DNA from: Scenedesmus sp. ARA3
Lineage: Eukaryota; Chlorophyta; Chlorophyceae; Sphaeropleales; Scenedesmaceae
Assembly: GCA_004335835.1 (NCBI GenBank)
Contig: RWJK01000193.1
Span: forward strand, 62,001 to 126,000
DNA length: 64,000 nt
Direction of reading: 5' to 3'
The number at the start of each line of letters is the position of its first letter. The first letter of the stretch is position 1. The position numbers and the translations under genes were made by a program. The notes beneath the pieces were generated by a model, which was given only the letters and a program-made list of their open reading frames with translations, did no database searches and was not told where the DNA came from. Below, piece after piece: positions 24,001 through 35,528 of this stretch.

Positions 24001-25595
24001 CTACACAGCTGCCGTAGCTCTTGCACTGCTCAACGACAACATCTGCTGCTCCTGCTGCTGCTGACCCAATGCGCGCAGGTTTGTCACTGCTGCTTGAGCT
24101 TTAACACTGCTGATTACTGGCTGCTGCTGCTGCCGCTGCGTCTCACCTAGGGAGTGTGGCAGGCTCTTGCGCAGGCCCTTCTTGCCATAGCCCAGCACCA
24201 CTGCTGACCAGCCCACTGCGAGGCCCATGTTCACCGTGGAGATCTGCACAATGCGCAAGCACACATCCATCAAACACGCACGAAAGGAAACATGGGTAAC
24301 AACAACATTGCTAAAGGGGCCTGAGTAGCAGAGCACAAGTAAACTATTGAATGGTGGATGCTGTACACACAGCAAGCAGTGTAGCACCACCCAGCATGTC
24401 CGTGCCAAGTGGGTGCACAAAGCAGCGTTCAACGCAGCTGCATGCTTCACGCGCACAACCGGCTGCGCTGCTGCTGTTGCTGCTGTTGCTCCTGCTGCTG
24501 CTACTTCTGCTGCTCTCTTGTCACCATTGCCGCCGCTGCTGCTGCTGCCGCTGCTGCTGCTGTCACTGCTCACCGGGTTCTTTACAAAGCCCATTGTGGA
24601 TGTAAGCGCAATACCTTCACTGTCAAAGGCCAGCTGCAAGCGCAGCAACACAACGGCAGAGCAGAGCACATGCACACCGCAACTTGTCAGGAACTGCTAT
24701 GCATGCACAGCTAGCAGGACCAACATGACAGCCCACAACGCTGCTGCACATGTGCTGCTCACATGCAACTGCCGCAGGCAATCACATCATACACTGCTGC
24801 TGCAGCTGCTGTTGCTGCTGCAATTGTTGACGATACTGCATCCATGATGGCTGCTGAAGTTGCAGGTCAGCCCGCTGGTATGTTTGTGCCATGATGCTGC
24901 AGGGCGACAGCTGCACTTGCAAGCCCAAGCCCTGACTGCTATACAGGATGCAGCAGGAACTGCAGCATCATGTGACAGCTTATGTTATCAACAGTCAGCT
25001 GCCGTGCTGTTGCAGCACGGTGCATTGCTTCAGCATGAGCGTCCTGCAATGCTTGGTTGCTGCACGCACTGCTGCTGCACTGCGTGGAACCTCGGTACTG
25101 TGCATTGGACCTGCTGCTAGCCTAGAAGTCCTACACAAGCAGTTGAACTCACGATTTCTCCATCTTGGCGGGTTGTGCCAGACGAGTTGATGAGCATCTC
25201 GATGGGCAGAGAAGTGCCCTGCTTTTCTAGGTACAGTAGCTCTGCCACCATCAGCTCAGTCACCGCAGGCACCAGCTGCGGCAACAAACACATAAAACGT
25301 TATGTCCGTGAGCCCTCTACGCAGCCTGCTGCGGCTGCTGGGCCTCCTACTCGACACTCCCACTCACAGGCATGCCCAAGTAAACGATGCGCTGATCGAA
25401 CAGCAGGCTTGGCAGATCCGGCGGAGGAGGCCGTCTGCGGTCGCCTCTGCCTTGGCGGGCCTGCACCACGACCTGCTTCCTGCTGCTGCTGCATGGCCTG
25501 ACCACCCTGCTGCTGCTGCTCGCCCTGCTGCTGCTAGCCAGGCCCCGCTGCTGCGTGCAGTGGGCCTGCATGGCCCTGCTAGAAGCTAATACCAT
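21033..25595 (-). CDS. Plastid ClpR-type (non-catalytic ClpP-like) subunit, 424 aa
   Basis: Exons in transcription order: 25595-25368, 25275-25153, 24633-24574, 24243-24147, 23685-23504, 22900-22724, 22309-22116, 21578-21464, 21131-21033; all in phase. The first ~47 residues (MVLASSRAMQAH...) are rich in Ser/Arg/Ala like a chloroplast transit peptide. The ClpP fold follows: PPPPDLPSLLFDQRIVYLG, EMLINSSGTTRQDGE, STVNMGLAVGWSAVVLGYGKKG, MLQQPRVPPTGQ, DALEYGLIDEVIAPD. At the nucleophile position of the GxSAxx-type motif the usual catalytic Ser is Val, and the catalytic His of 'HQP' is Gln. The subunit should therefore be inactive, as in plastid ClpR proteins that assemble with ClpP into the stromal protease core. 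A ~150-residue charged C-terminal extension is longer than in bacterial ClpP. The exact ClpR paralogue cannot be named. The introns hold at least six exon echoes. Confidence 0.88.
21818..22115 (-). repeat. Two 149-bp tandem units copying the end of a ClpR exon
   Basis: Blocks starting at 21817 and 21966 (period 149) each repeat the last ~57 bases of exon 22309-22116, then share ~90 bases not found in the exon. The true exon end at 22115/22116 forms the third copy. On the gene strand the donor is GAGAG-GTGCGCC in the parent, GAGAG-GCGCGCC (GC) in the middle unit and GAGAG-GTGGGG (GT restored) in the far unit. Confidence 0.85.
22601..22664 (-). repeat. Echo of the 3' end of ClpR exon 22900-22724
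   Basis: About 60 bases matching 22722-22785 lie ~120 bp downstream on the gene strand, again with a GT after the copied exon end. Confidence 0.85.
22953..23040 (-). repeat. First upstream echo of the ClpR DALE exon
   Basis: An 88-base copy of the 5' part of exon 22900-22724 with its own TTGCAG acceptor. It still reads open (DALEPGLDEVVAPDASTAEKAVVYWL) with one codon lost and about five residue changes. Confidence 0.85.
23097..23177 (-). repeat. Second upstream echo of the ClpR DALE exon, synonymous changes only
   Basis: Copy of the 5' part of exon 22900-22724 with a CTGCAG acceptor. It encodes DALEYGLIDEVIAPDAAKAEKA exactly as the parent over 22 codons, with eight third-position differences. 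Confidence 0.9.
23371..23423 (-). repeat. Echo of the 3' end of ClpR exon 23685-23504
   Basis: 53 bases match 23500-23552 with a single synonymous difference, 129 bp downstream on the gene strand. The GT donor is retained. Confidence 0.9.
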
Positions 25596-26796
25596 ACAGC
25601 TGCGACTATTCAACTAGTTGGCTATCAGGTGCCTGTACGTTCACGATGTCAAGGTGCCAAGCAGACCGCACAACAGACAAAGCGCACGTTACTAACTGCG
25701 TGTCTAAGCTATTTGAAAACAGACATCACAACCAATGCGCGCGACGTTGTAGCCACCTGCTGACTAGAGTAAAAGTAACACCTGGCTGTGACTGTTGCCA
25801 AGGTGTCGTTGCCTACAGGCCATGTAAAGCCACAGGGATGCTCCTAAAACAAATAAATGAGTTGAAACAGGTAGTCAATGGCTAGACCACAGCTGGACGA
25901 GCCATAGTAGCTGACATTATTGGCGAAGGTAAATGGCAAACACCAAACATGTATGTTGGTGCACCTGGCCTAGTGCAGCCGTTGATCAGCAGTTCAACTT
26001 ATTTCTATCAATAATTCATAACAAGTTAAACAACCTGCGTGTGTGTGTTTGATCACTGCACAGTGTGTTTTTTGTCGCATAGGTGATTTCAGCTGAAATT
26101 TTATTTTTGCCAAACACAGCAATGCAACGTGCATATGCTGTGTTGCAGCTAAGAAAAAGAAACCAGCTCATTATTTTGCTGTCAAATGTTAACACCAACC
26201 AACAGCCTGCACGCTGTCGACTTGGGCATGACTGGGTCAGCAAGCGAAGCCTGATCAGGCTGTTGCAACTGCATCCTGGCATTACCAACCGATCTGTAGC
26301 TTTGACTCTAGTTGTGCGGAATGTGTGCTGTGCACCTGTGATTTTCATCCGCGGCGGGACTGCGGCGAGTTGAAAATTCATTTCACAGATGCCCGTCCCC
26401 TGCAAGCAGTGCCTCCATGCTGCAGGCTCCAGCTGGCATCAGCACAGCGGCACCCATCCATGCCCCTGCTGCAAGCAGTTCCAGCTACCGAAAGCTAAGG
26501 AAATAAGACATGCTTTTGCACGCCTTGAAAGCAGTAGAAGCAAGCTCTGCGGCGGGCAGTGACAGGCACACCCCGTAAAAGTAACAGGTGCACGTTGCAT
26601 TCGAGGGATCCACGGCTGGACGGTACATATATCAGCTTTGCAGTTGTCTGTGACCGATTTATCAGCGACTGATTTTCCGTTCCAGTCGTTACAAGCACGG
26701 TGCAACTCGTGTTACGAGAACAGCTGCCTGGCAGACTTGCACCTCCACAACCTCAGAGGGTGTGCTGACGATTGTATTTGTTACATTTAAACTCAG
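25596..26796. other. Intergenic, between divergently transcribed ClpR and PSAT genes
   Basis: Somewhat AT-richer than the genes. It should hold both promoters, but no TATA box or other element could be assigned. No coding exon is supported. Confidence 0.5.
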
Positions 26797-29700
26797 ATGC
26801 ACCAGTCTTTGGTTCATCATCAAGCAGTCGCCCACACCCAGGCCTCCGCAAGCAGGATCAGGCAGCTCGTTGCACCTAAGATCGTCCAGCAACGTGACTT
26901 AAAGATGGCAGCACACGGCCGTGTTTTCAACTTCTCGGCAGGCCCTGCCATGCTGCCGCTGGAGGTGCTGGAGCAGACCCAGCGGGACACTCTCAACTTC
27001 AATGGCAGTGGCATGTCCGTCATGGAGATGAGCCATCGCAGCAAGGCTTTCGAAGGCATCATCAAGCAGGCGGAGGCAGACCTGCGTACGCTGCTGAGCA
27101 TCCCAGACAACTACAAGGTGCTGTTTGTCCAGGGCGGCGCCTCCACACAGTTTGCAGCCATCCCCCTCAACTTCACACAAGAGGGTGAGCTGCTGCTGCT
27201 GTCTTGCAGGAAAGGGTGGATGCTGTTGCAGATTCCCTTGATCAGCAGCAGCTGCGGTGCACTAGGGTTTGGGGTGATCTGAGATGCTGGCAGTTGGGGG
27301 TTGCATGTTGCTGCGTGAACGCCTGCTCTGCTGTCTGTGAGCGTTTGCTTGTTGCTGCGGCTGTGATCTTGGATTCAAGCAAACGGCAGCTGCAGGGTCT
27401 GGAGCAGTGGCTTGCTGCATAACATTGAATATTTGGTCCGCACCCCTGTGTCAGTGAGCAGCTGACGCATGTAATATGACAGTTGTAGGCATGGTAAATG
27501 CACAACCGTTCACCTGCAAGCAATGCTGGTCCAGAAGCCCCCCTGCCCGAAGGCTCCTGGCGCTCCAAGTGGGCTGTCCACGCAGGCACGTCTGTCCAGC
27601 ATCATGGCATCATAGCATCATGCGAAGTTCTCACCTGTAGGCGCAAAGAAGGTTTACAGGGCAGCGGCAGCGTCAGATCCATGGCATGTAGCAGGCTGCA
27701 GCTGCTGACACTTTGTGCACAGTACCACGCATGGCAGCGTCTGGCTGCTCACGTGCTGCGTTCCTGTACAGTTCCTGACGCTTGATACGTGCAGCAGGGC
27801 TGCACTTACTTTGTGAGTGTTGCAGCCATGTTTTTTGGTAGTAAACGGTTGTTGTCCAGCCAACGTATTCAACACTCTCCGTCACACATATAACCTGCTG
27901 CTACGCATGCTGCTGCAGCTGACACCATGAAGTACATTGTGACAGGGGCTTGGTCCAAGAAGGCACACATTTCTATCACACACCAAGTTGGTATCAAACA
28001 GCATCTGAACATCTGCTTCATATTTTCATACATGCTGCAGGTGACACCGTGGATTACATTGTGACTGGGGCGTGGTCCAAGAAGGCATACGAGGAGGCGG
28101 CCAAGTTTGGGCTCAACGCAAACGTGGTGGCCAAGGGCGACAATAAGAGCGTGCCTGCGCGTGACAGCTGGAAGCTGAGCCCAGATGCCAAGTACGTGCA
28201 CTACTGCGACAACGAGACCATCGGCGGTGAGTGCGCACACGCTGGATGTTTGTGTTCATAAAACCTGGTGGTTCAAGGTGCAGTGCCACCAACGACAGCA
28301 TGCCGCGGCTGGACCAGCGGTGACTTGTTCGCTGCAATGGGTGTCTGCTAGCAATGGGTGTCTGCTAGCAGAACTATGAAATCTTTTGACTTCAATCAAC
28401 TGCCAGCCGCTTCCAAACTGTAGCGTGTGCCGAGTATGCTCTTCTGCCACTTTGTCATTCAGCCGCCAGCTGTTAACACTGTGATGCATGCTGATTATGC
28501 TCGTGTGACACTTTCCGGCGCAGGCGTGGAGTTCCAGGGCGCGCCAGATGTGGGTGACGTGCAGCTGATTGCCGACATGTCCTCCAACTTCCTGTCCAAG
28601 CCCGTGGACGTGTCCAAGTACGCCATGATCTACGCGGGAGCACAGAAGAATGTGGGACCCTCCGGCGTGGTCATTGCCATCGTGCGGGAGGACCTGCTGG
28701 GCAAGGCCAGGTGCGCTTGTTGTTATTGTTTTGGCAATGATGTTATTTTAATGTTACATTGGCGTTGATATTAATAGTCGTCTTGCCTTCCGCTGCGCAG
28801 CTGACCACCCTCTCGCACACAGTGCATCCTTCATTCGACAGCAGCGAGCTGCTTCCTGTACTCAGATTGCCGCATCCCCGCGTGTGTCTGCCTGTGTGCG
28901 CCCCCCCCCTGCTGCAGGCCGTCCTGCCCCACCATGCTCAACTACGCCATTGCTGCTGAGAACGGCTCCATGTACAACACGCCGCCTTGCTGGCCCATCT
29001 ACGTGTGCGGCCTGGTCTTCCAGCACCTGCTTAAGCTGGGAGGACTGGCAGGTGAGCACGCAGACACATACTGCCAGTGCTCTTCCGAAACACTTGCTAT
29101 TGTCTGCTTGTTGTGTGCTGCCTGGGTACCGCTAGCGTGCGCCTGGATGTGCGCTTGCTGCCGTTTGTGGTGTGAGATGCTTATGCTGCCGTCTGGGTCC
29201 TAGCATGGCAGCTGTGTGTCAGGACATGGTTGCCCTGCTTGTCTGCTGATGTCTCGTTGGTTTCCTGCTGCTGCCTTAAAACAGCAATCATGTGCTGTGG
29301 CATGCTTGTGTTATCACACTGTTGCATCGTCTTTGTCGTTTTGCAGGCGCGCGCGAGCGCAACGTGAAGAAGGCGCAGCTGCTGTACGACACCATTGCAG
29401 GCAGCAATGGCTTCTACTTCAGCCCCGTGGAGGAGAGCGTGCGCAGCAAGATGAACGTGCCCTTCACCATTCCCAGGTGCGGCAGCGCTGCTTGAGTATC
29501 AGCTGACATAGCACCTCCGACTGATGTGCGAACAAGGTCTCTGAACAGATCTTGTTCACACGGTGAAGCCTGTCACCTTGGTGCACTGCTTGACCAAGGA
29601 GAGGAACTTATTGTATGTTTATGGTGGCCCAATTGTCATTCTAAGTACTGCTCTTTCATTGCTGCCGGCTCTGCTGCAAGCCTGAGCTAGAGAAGGCGTT

Positions 29701-29971
29701 TGCTGCACGATGTCCGCACGCCTGCATACCCGCATCCGATATGTCACGCATTGATGATTGCGCTGTATTTGTTGTTTTTGGCTTCCTGCCCCGCAGCAAG
29801 CCTGAGCTGGAGAAGGCGTTTGTCGCTGAGGCCACTGCCGCGCAGCTGCTGGAGCTGAAGGGCCACCGCAGCGTGGGCGGCATGCGCGCCAGCATCTACA
29901 ACGCCATGCCGCACGAAGGCGTGGAGGCACTCACAAAGTTCATGACGGAGTTCCAGGCCAAGAACGCCTGA
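26797..29971 (+). CDS. PSAT: Phosphoserine aminotransferase, probably plastid, 399 aa
   Basis: Exons: 26797-27184, 28041-28226, 28524-28710, 28918-29051, 29347-29476, 29797-29971, all in phase. It converts 3-phosphohydroxypyruvate and glutamate to phosphoserine and 2-oxoglutarate in the phosphorylated serine pathway. Diagnostic blocks are [60 protein letters not shown], and [12 protein letters not shown] with the PLP Lys near residue 233 (28646-28648). [18 protein letters not shown] and [19 protein letters not shown] end it. The family is normally 360-370 aa. The extra ~36 residues before [10 protein letters not shown] are His/Gln/Ala/Arg-rich, which fits a short organelle-targeting peptide starting at 26797; a start at the internal Met (26905) is the alternative. 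Two introns hold exon echoes. Confidence 0.95.
27908..27968 (+). repeat. Echo of PSAT exon 2 start
   Basis: About 58 bases copying 28034-28092, including the TGCTGCAG acceptor, lie 123-126 bp upstream with several substitutions. Similarity ends inside the parent exon. Confidence 0.85.
29670..29705 (+). repeat. Echo of PSAT last-exon start
   Basis: AGCCTGAGCTAGAGAAGGCG-type copy of 29797 onward, about 120 bp upstream. A GAGCTGGAG to GAGCTAGAG change is silent, but the copied acceptor has lost its AG (GCTGCAAGCC). Confidence 0.8.
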
Positions 29972-31118
29972 GTTCACGCTGTTTCGGCAGGCATTGCGCG
30001 TTTGTGTATGCTGTTGTGGGGGGTTGTATGGACAGTAGCAGCATCAGCAGCAACATGAATGCGGGCAGGTCGTGCTGGTGGCTGGCAGCCATTGTTTTGG
30101 CTGCTGATGTGCACTGCGTCTGCAGCAGTCCGCAGACTGCCCCAAGCAGCAGCAGGCATGCAGCTGCAGCAGCGTGCAGGGCGCTTCCGTTGGTGATATA
30201 CTGCAGTATGCAGCTGGTGCCTTATCTACAGCAATTGAATATTTACATGTTACTGTTGGTACCTCTGTGCTATATTGAACACTGTTGGCTGCTGGGTTGT
30301 CTTGTGCTGTGGCTTGGCTGATGGTGGTCAAGACTGCACGACTGAGAAAGGTGCTTGGCCATGCCCTGTGTCTGCACCTGGCTCCGTGTGAGATTGCGAC
30401 CCGCGTAATGTTTAGCGTTATTGGTTTCGCTGTCGTGATTTGTCAAATCATCATTAAAAAAAACATTTGATGGCCAGAGCTCTCGGGAGGCTTTTTGGCG
30501 CGCTTGTCCAAACCCGCTAAACTGGAGCAAGGGAGCTGCGCCCATCGTCGTGAAGTCATATCAAAACTCGATCAACATCTTTGTGGCAGCAATCAATCCC
30601 ATGCGACACAGATTGCGGAGAACATCGGACCTCAGGGACTTGCGATGTTATCGCAACTACCAAGATAGTTGAGGTTCCCGCCCATCCCTGCTGCAATCTG
30701 AAACCTTTCCAGATACGTATGCTGGGCGACTTCACCGGTGTAACCAGCGATCTACAGGTGTCACTAGTTGCTGCACACTTGAGGAGTCACTTGGGGCTAT
30801 ACTTTGCGCGCAGCACTTCAGCTCCTTGCTAGCACACAATTACTATTATTCGATTGCTTTCAGCACATCGCTTGCAGGTGAGCGGGGCTCGGTGCGTCTT
30901 TTTCCATCTCAGCTGTTGGTTGCTGACAGCAGCATACCAACCGTATTGTCTGTATAATTACGAACATTGATTGCTGATACATTATTCAGACTGGCGTGGC
31001 TTCAAGTGCATGGATGCAATCCCGGCAAACGTCTTTACCAGCGCAACGATCACGTACGCTCCGACTCACGCATACAATGCATTGAATAACCAAAATGGAC
31101 TTGAACTGAACCGCAATT
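29972..31118. other. Intergenic region
   Basis: 3' UTR of PSAT and upstream region of the fasciclin gene. No domain-bearing frame or clear regulatory element was recognised. Confidence 0.5.
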
Positions 31119-32337
31119 ATGCAGGCAGGCATCATGAGACGAGCAGTGGCACTGTTGCTGGTGCTGGCGGGTGAGTGCCACAGGTTGCTACTGCTGCTGC
31201 TACTGCTGCTGCAGTTGCTGGGTGGGCACATGCATGCAACGTATCCACTGTCCAACTGCATTAACGCAGCGGCAATTATTTCTGCTATACTTTCTGCCAG
31301 CCACCAGCTATACACTGTGGCCCTGACATGCCATGTGTGCAGCCTGCCAACAAAGCACCAGCATGGGCACGCGTTGCTGCTGCTTTGTCAGCCTAATTAA
31401 TTAACCACAGCAAAAGGAGCAGGAGCAGCAGCAGCAGCAGCAGCAGCAACAACACATGAGCCAGCAACACCTGGTGCTCGCGCCACCACAGCCGCATGGT
31501 CTCGTTGCACCACTTTGCTCACGTCTGATGCTGCAAACTGACTTCATCTCGGTTCTGCCTGCAGGTGCAGCAGTGGTACAGGCTGAGTATGACACCATCT
31601 ACGATGCAGCAAAGGCCAACAAGCTCACCATGTTCCTGGACGCCTCAAACCGCATCAGCGGCTTTACCGAACAAATCAAATCCCCAGGGTTCATTGGCAC
31701 CGTGTTTGCGCCAACAGACGAGGCCATCCAGGCGGCGCTTGACACCGCGGGTGTTACAAAGAACCAGCTGTTCAAAAATAACAGCCTGCTGGTGGACATT
31801 GTGCAGTACCATGTGGTACCCGGTGACGCCATCAGCAGTGACAGGCTGAAGAATGACGGCGTGTACACCAGCATGAGGGGCAAACAGCTGACCATCACAA
31901 AGAGGTGTGCAGACGCTTGGAGTGCACAGCTACTGCTCAGCTGGCTTGGTAGGCAGTAGTGCTGCAGTTACTGCCATCCCTGCTACGCCTGTTACCTTTG
32001 CCAGCACCAAAAGTCAAGCTGACATTGTTCTGACACAAGCTGATTGTTTGCTGCCTGCTGCTTGTGTCTGCGTGGTGCAGTCTGGGTGGTGATGTTGCCG
32101 TCAACTCTGGCAGCACAGCGCAGGTTATTGAGCGGGACCAGAAGGCTGGCGCTGCCATGTTCAATGTGATCGACAACCTGCTGCTGCCGCCTGATGAGCT
32201 GGCATCTGTGAGTCAACACGGCAGCAGCAGCAGCAGCAGCAGCGATCCGGCCGCATCAGCATAGCCGCGGCAGCAGAATCGGAAACAGGTGTCGGTCCAG
32301 CAATTTGCATTGTGCTGGATGCAAGCTGTGCATTGAG

Positions 32338-32371
<34 letters not shown>

Positions 32372-34176
32372 GAGCAGTGGCTGTTCATATGCAGCAGATA
32401 CAGCCTGACGCCCAGAAAGCTGGGTATGCACCGCACACACAACGCCACAAGAAGCAGGGCCTGAGTCTCGCTAGTTCATGTTGCACGGTTGCCAACAGTG
32501 TCAGCACCTGTGCTGAGCCAGCAGCACGTGCTTTCGCTTGCAGTTCTATGTGAATTACCCCTCAACCTTCAGCTCACAGCTGTAACACGCCCTGCCACTG
32601 TTGCTACTTTGCCGTGCAGCTCAACCTGCAGCAGGCTGACAAGGTCATGTTCTTCAAGAGCCTCGAGGAGGCCACTGGCAGCGTGGATGGCCTGTCCACA
32701 CTGTACACTGCCATTGGGGATGCAGGGCTTAGCAGCTACCTGGGCAACTCCAAGACAGTGGCAACCCTGTTTGCACCGTCTGACGACGTGAGTGCCTGAG
32801 AGAGTCCTGCATGGGTTGGGGTTGATTAAAGATAAGCTGCTTGTGGCAGCAGGAACGTGCCAGCCGGCATGATGAAAGGTGCTTGCAACCTGCTAGCTTG
32901 AGCCACGCACACAGCTTGCAGCACAGCCAAGCACTGCTACTGCGACTGTCCACAAACAGCAGAAACACATTCTCACACGGTGGTTCCATAATCTCTTGCA
33001 AGCTCTGCCTGATGCATTGCTAGCTAGCTCTTGCCTCACCTCACCGCCTGTCCCTGACGCCTCTCTTACTCCCCTCCTGCCCACCTTCCGCAAATCACAT
33101 TTCCCCCTCAGGCCTGGTACACCATTGACACTATGTCCAACTACTACGCGGGCAACACCACCGCCATCAGCGGCAACAAGAAGCAGCTGGCCAACCTGCT
33201 CAAGTACCACGTGCTGCCGGGCAAGGCGCTGCGCGCCAGCCAGCTGAAGGACAACATGACGCTCACCATGTACAACGGAGAGACGGTCATGATCCACGTG
33301 TCAAAGAAGTGAGTTGGTGACTGTGATTTATGTACTAAGGTTGCGTGGGACTTCATTGTCTGGTGTTGTGCACATTGTTGGTGGGTTTTCAGAAGCAGAT
33401 ATCACCTGTTAGGGTCAGTAGAGGGTGAAGGGGGTTAGGAGGGCATGCAGCAGCATGTAGTGGCATGCACTGCACGGATTTGGTTAGTCAACAAGCAGAG
33501 CGCTCGACGCAAGTGCCACTGGGTCTGTCGTGATGACAAAGGCTGCATACTGGCAGCAGCACAGCATGTGCTGTGCACACACGCTGCTGCCAGGATGTAA
33601 AGCGAATCAAGCAGAGGCCTGAGGATGATGGTCAACAACTCCAGCAGTTGTCGTCACTGCTCCTGCCGTTGACAAAGCGCTTTCATTGTACATGGGCAGT
33701 GAACCTGAACTGGCGTGCTGTGTCTGTGCTTGTGCAGGGCTGCGCGCAAGGTCACGGAGCGCATCATGCGCGAGCAGGCCGTCATCAGCGCTCGCATCAG
33801 CGGTGTAGACCCCTCCATGCACATCATCTTGAAGCCAAACAGCGACGGAGATGAGGCAGCCATCACCAGCGCTGATGTCGTGGCCGGCAGCAGCTACCTG
33901 CACAAAATCGATGCGGTGCTAGTGCCGAAATCCACACTAGACTTCCTTGATAGTATCACCGCAGATTCCGGCAAGAAGAAGAGCAAGAATGCAACGGTAT
34001 CCGAGGCGTTCGGCAAGAATGCCAGCAGCGCTAATGGCACAGATGCTGCGTCAGGGAATGAGACAGTCAGCGGGAACGGCACCAGCTCAAAGAACGCCAC
34101 CAGTGCTGCTGTGGGCCTGGCTGTGAGCTCGCTGCTGGCTGCGCCGCTGCTGCTGGCAGCTGTGCTGCTGCTGTGA
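31119..34176 (+). CDS. Fasciclin (FAS1) domain surface protein, probably GPI-anchored, 440 aa
   Basis: Exons: 31119-31170, 31565-31904, 32081-32207, 32620-32787, 33112-33308, 33738-34176; all in phase. A signal peptide (MRRAVALLLVLAGAAVVQA, from the second ATG at 31134) is split by the first intron. Two FAS1 modules follow. The first has FIGTVFAPTDEAIQAAL and LVDIVQYHVVPGDAI; the second has TVATLFAPSDDAW, LANLLKYHVLPGKAL and SYLHKIDAVLVP. The tail has many Asn-X-Ser/Thr sites (KNATV, KNASS, ANGTD, GNETV, GNGTS, KNATS) and ends in a hydrophobic Ala/Leu stretch, as expected for a GPI-attachment signal. Extracellular adhesion or wall association is inferred from the family. The start could be 31119 or 31134; the latter gives a cleaner signal peptide. 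Confidence 0.88.
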
Positions 34177-35528
34177 GCTGTTCAGTTGTTTGTGCAGACG
34201 ACTTATGTTATAAGCAGCGTAGTAAAGTTGCCTGAGTTTGGGGTTTGATGCAGTGGCCAGGGTGGCTTAGCAGCGGTCACCCGGCTGCGGAGAGGAGGCG
34301 GCAGATGCTGCAGCAGCAGCTGGTTGTGGATCAGTACTAGCAGATACACAATGATTGTGCGTTTTGTGCGGAAGGCGTCGCGACAGTGGTGCCGTAGGTT
34401 ACCCTGTCGATGCAGCAATATGCCTGCTGTTGCATGCTGATTTGTGCGCAACGCATGCACCACATAGCATTCAACATATAGGAAGAGCATGTTGCAAATG
34501 CATCATGGCTGCATGGTGATGATCGTGGCTGCATCTTTGGCTGCATTAGCAGCTTCTGTGGCCGGATAGAGGTCAAAAGGATGCGAGGTGAGAGGTGGCG
34601 CAGCACATGCTGGCTGCAGCTGGCGAGGCATGGTTGCTATGGTACACGTGGTGGCAGGGGTAGTGGAGTTCTGATGCAGACGTGCGCATACATCTGGTGT
34701 TCAAACCCGGTGTCTTTTTTTTCATTTTCACGGCATCGCACACGCACACGCATGTCATGATGCCGTTTGCAGAAATGCCACGTTCAACATCATGTTGAAC
34801 TTCATGCTCAAACTGCCTTTTCTCATGCGCAATCACATGAAGTTCCAGGGCCGTCATGTGCAGCCATGCTGTGAACCTTGGTTGTGAGCACAGTGTATGT
34901 GTTTGTGCACGTGTGCAACAACCTGCATGCATCAACCTGAGCATGGTGCACGCTCGTTTGCTCGTGCTGATGGCTGTTAGCATCAGTTGGTAAACCAGTC
35001 CACTTCGCCTGCACGCTTGTGCGATGTACAGTGACCCTGCACAAGCAAAGTGATTATAGTGGTGTGTATATACATGGTCGATGTAACGCCAGTTGGATTG
35101 CTGTTCACGTCAACAAGGGGCCAGCACGGCCTGGGCCCCGGCCCCACGGCCATGCCATGATGGCAACGTTGCAGCTAAGGCTATGCGTCATCGCCACGTT
35201 AGATAAATGGCAACATATTTGTTGACGTCTATCTTGATTCACGTTCTGTTCATGGCTTTACATCGCAGGTCTGCATCTGGTTACAACCGGTGATACCTGC
35301 CGCACGGCTCGTGGCACGGATAAGCAGACTTAACAGCAGCCACCAACAATTTCTGTGGATATGCATTGCATGGGATAAGATGTTCCATTGATCACCGTGA
35401 CAATGTTCTTTTGCTGAAAGATCACACCCACATTCTAGATGCAGAAACCGCTGGTGTAGCCTGCAGAGCCCAGGCGATCGCCACGCCGTTGTGGTGAATT
35501 CATTTCATATTCTGATAAACAGTAACAC
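34177..35528. other. Intergenic region
   Basis: No supported exon, repeat array or element was found between the fasciclin gene and the helicase gene. Confidence 0.5.
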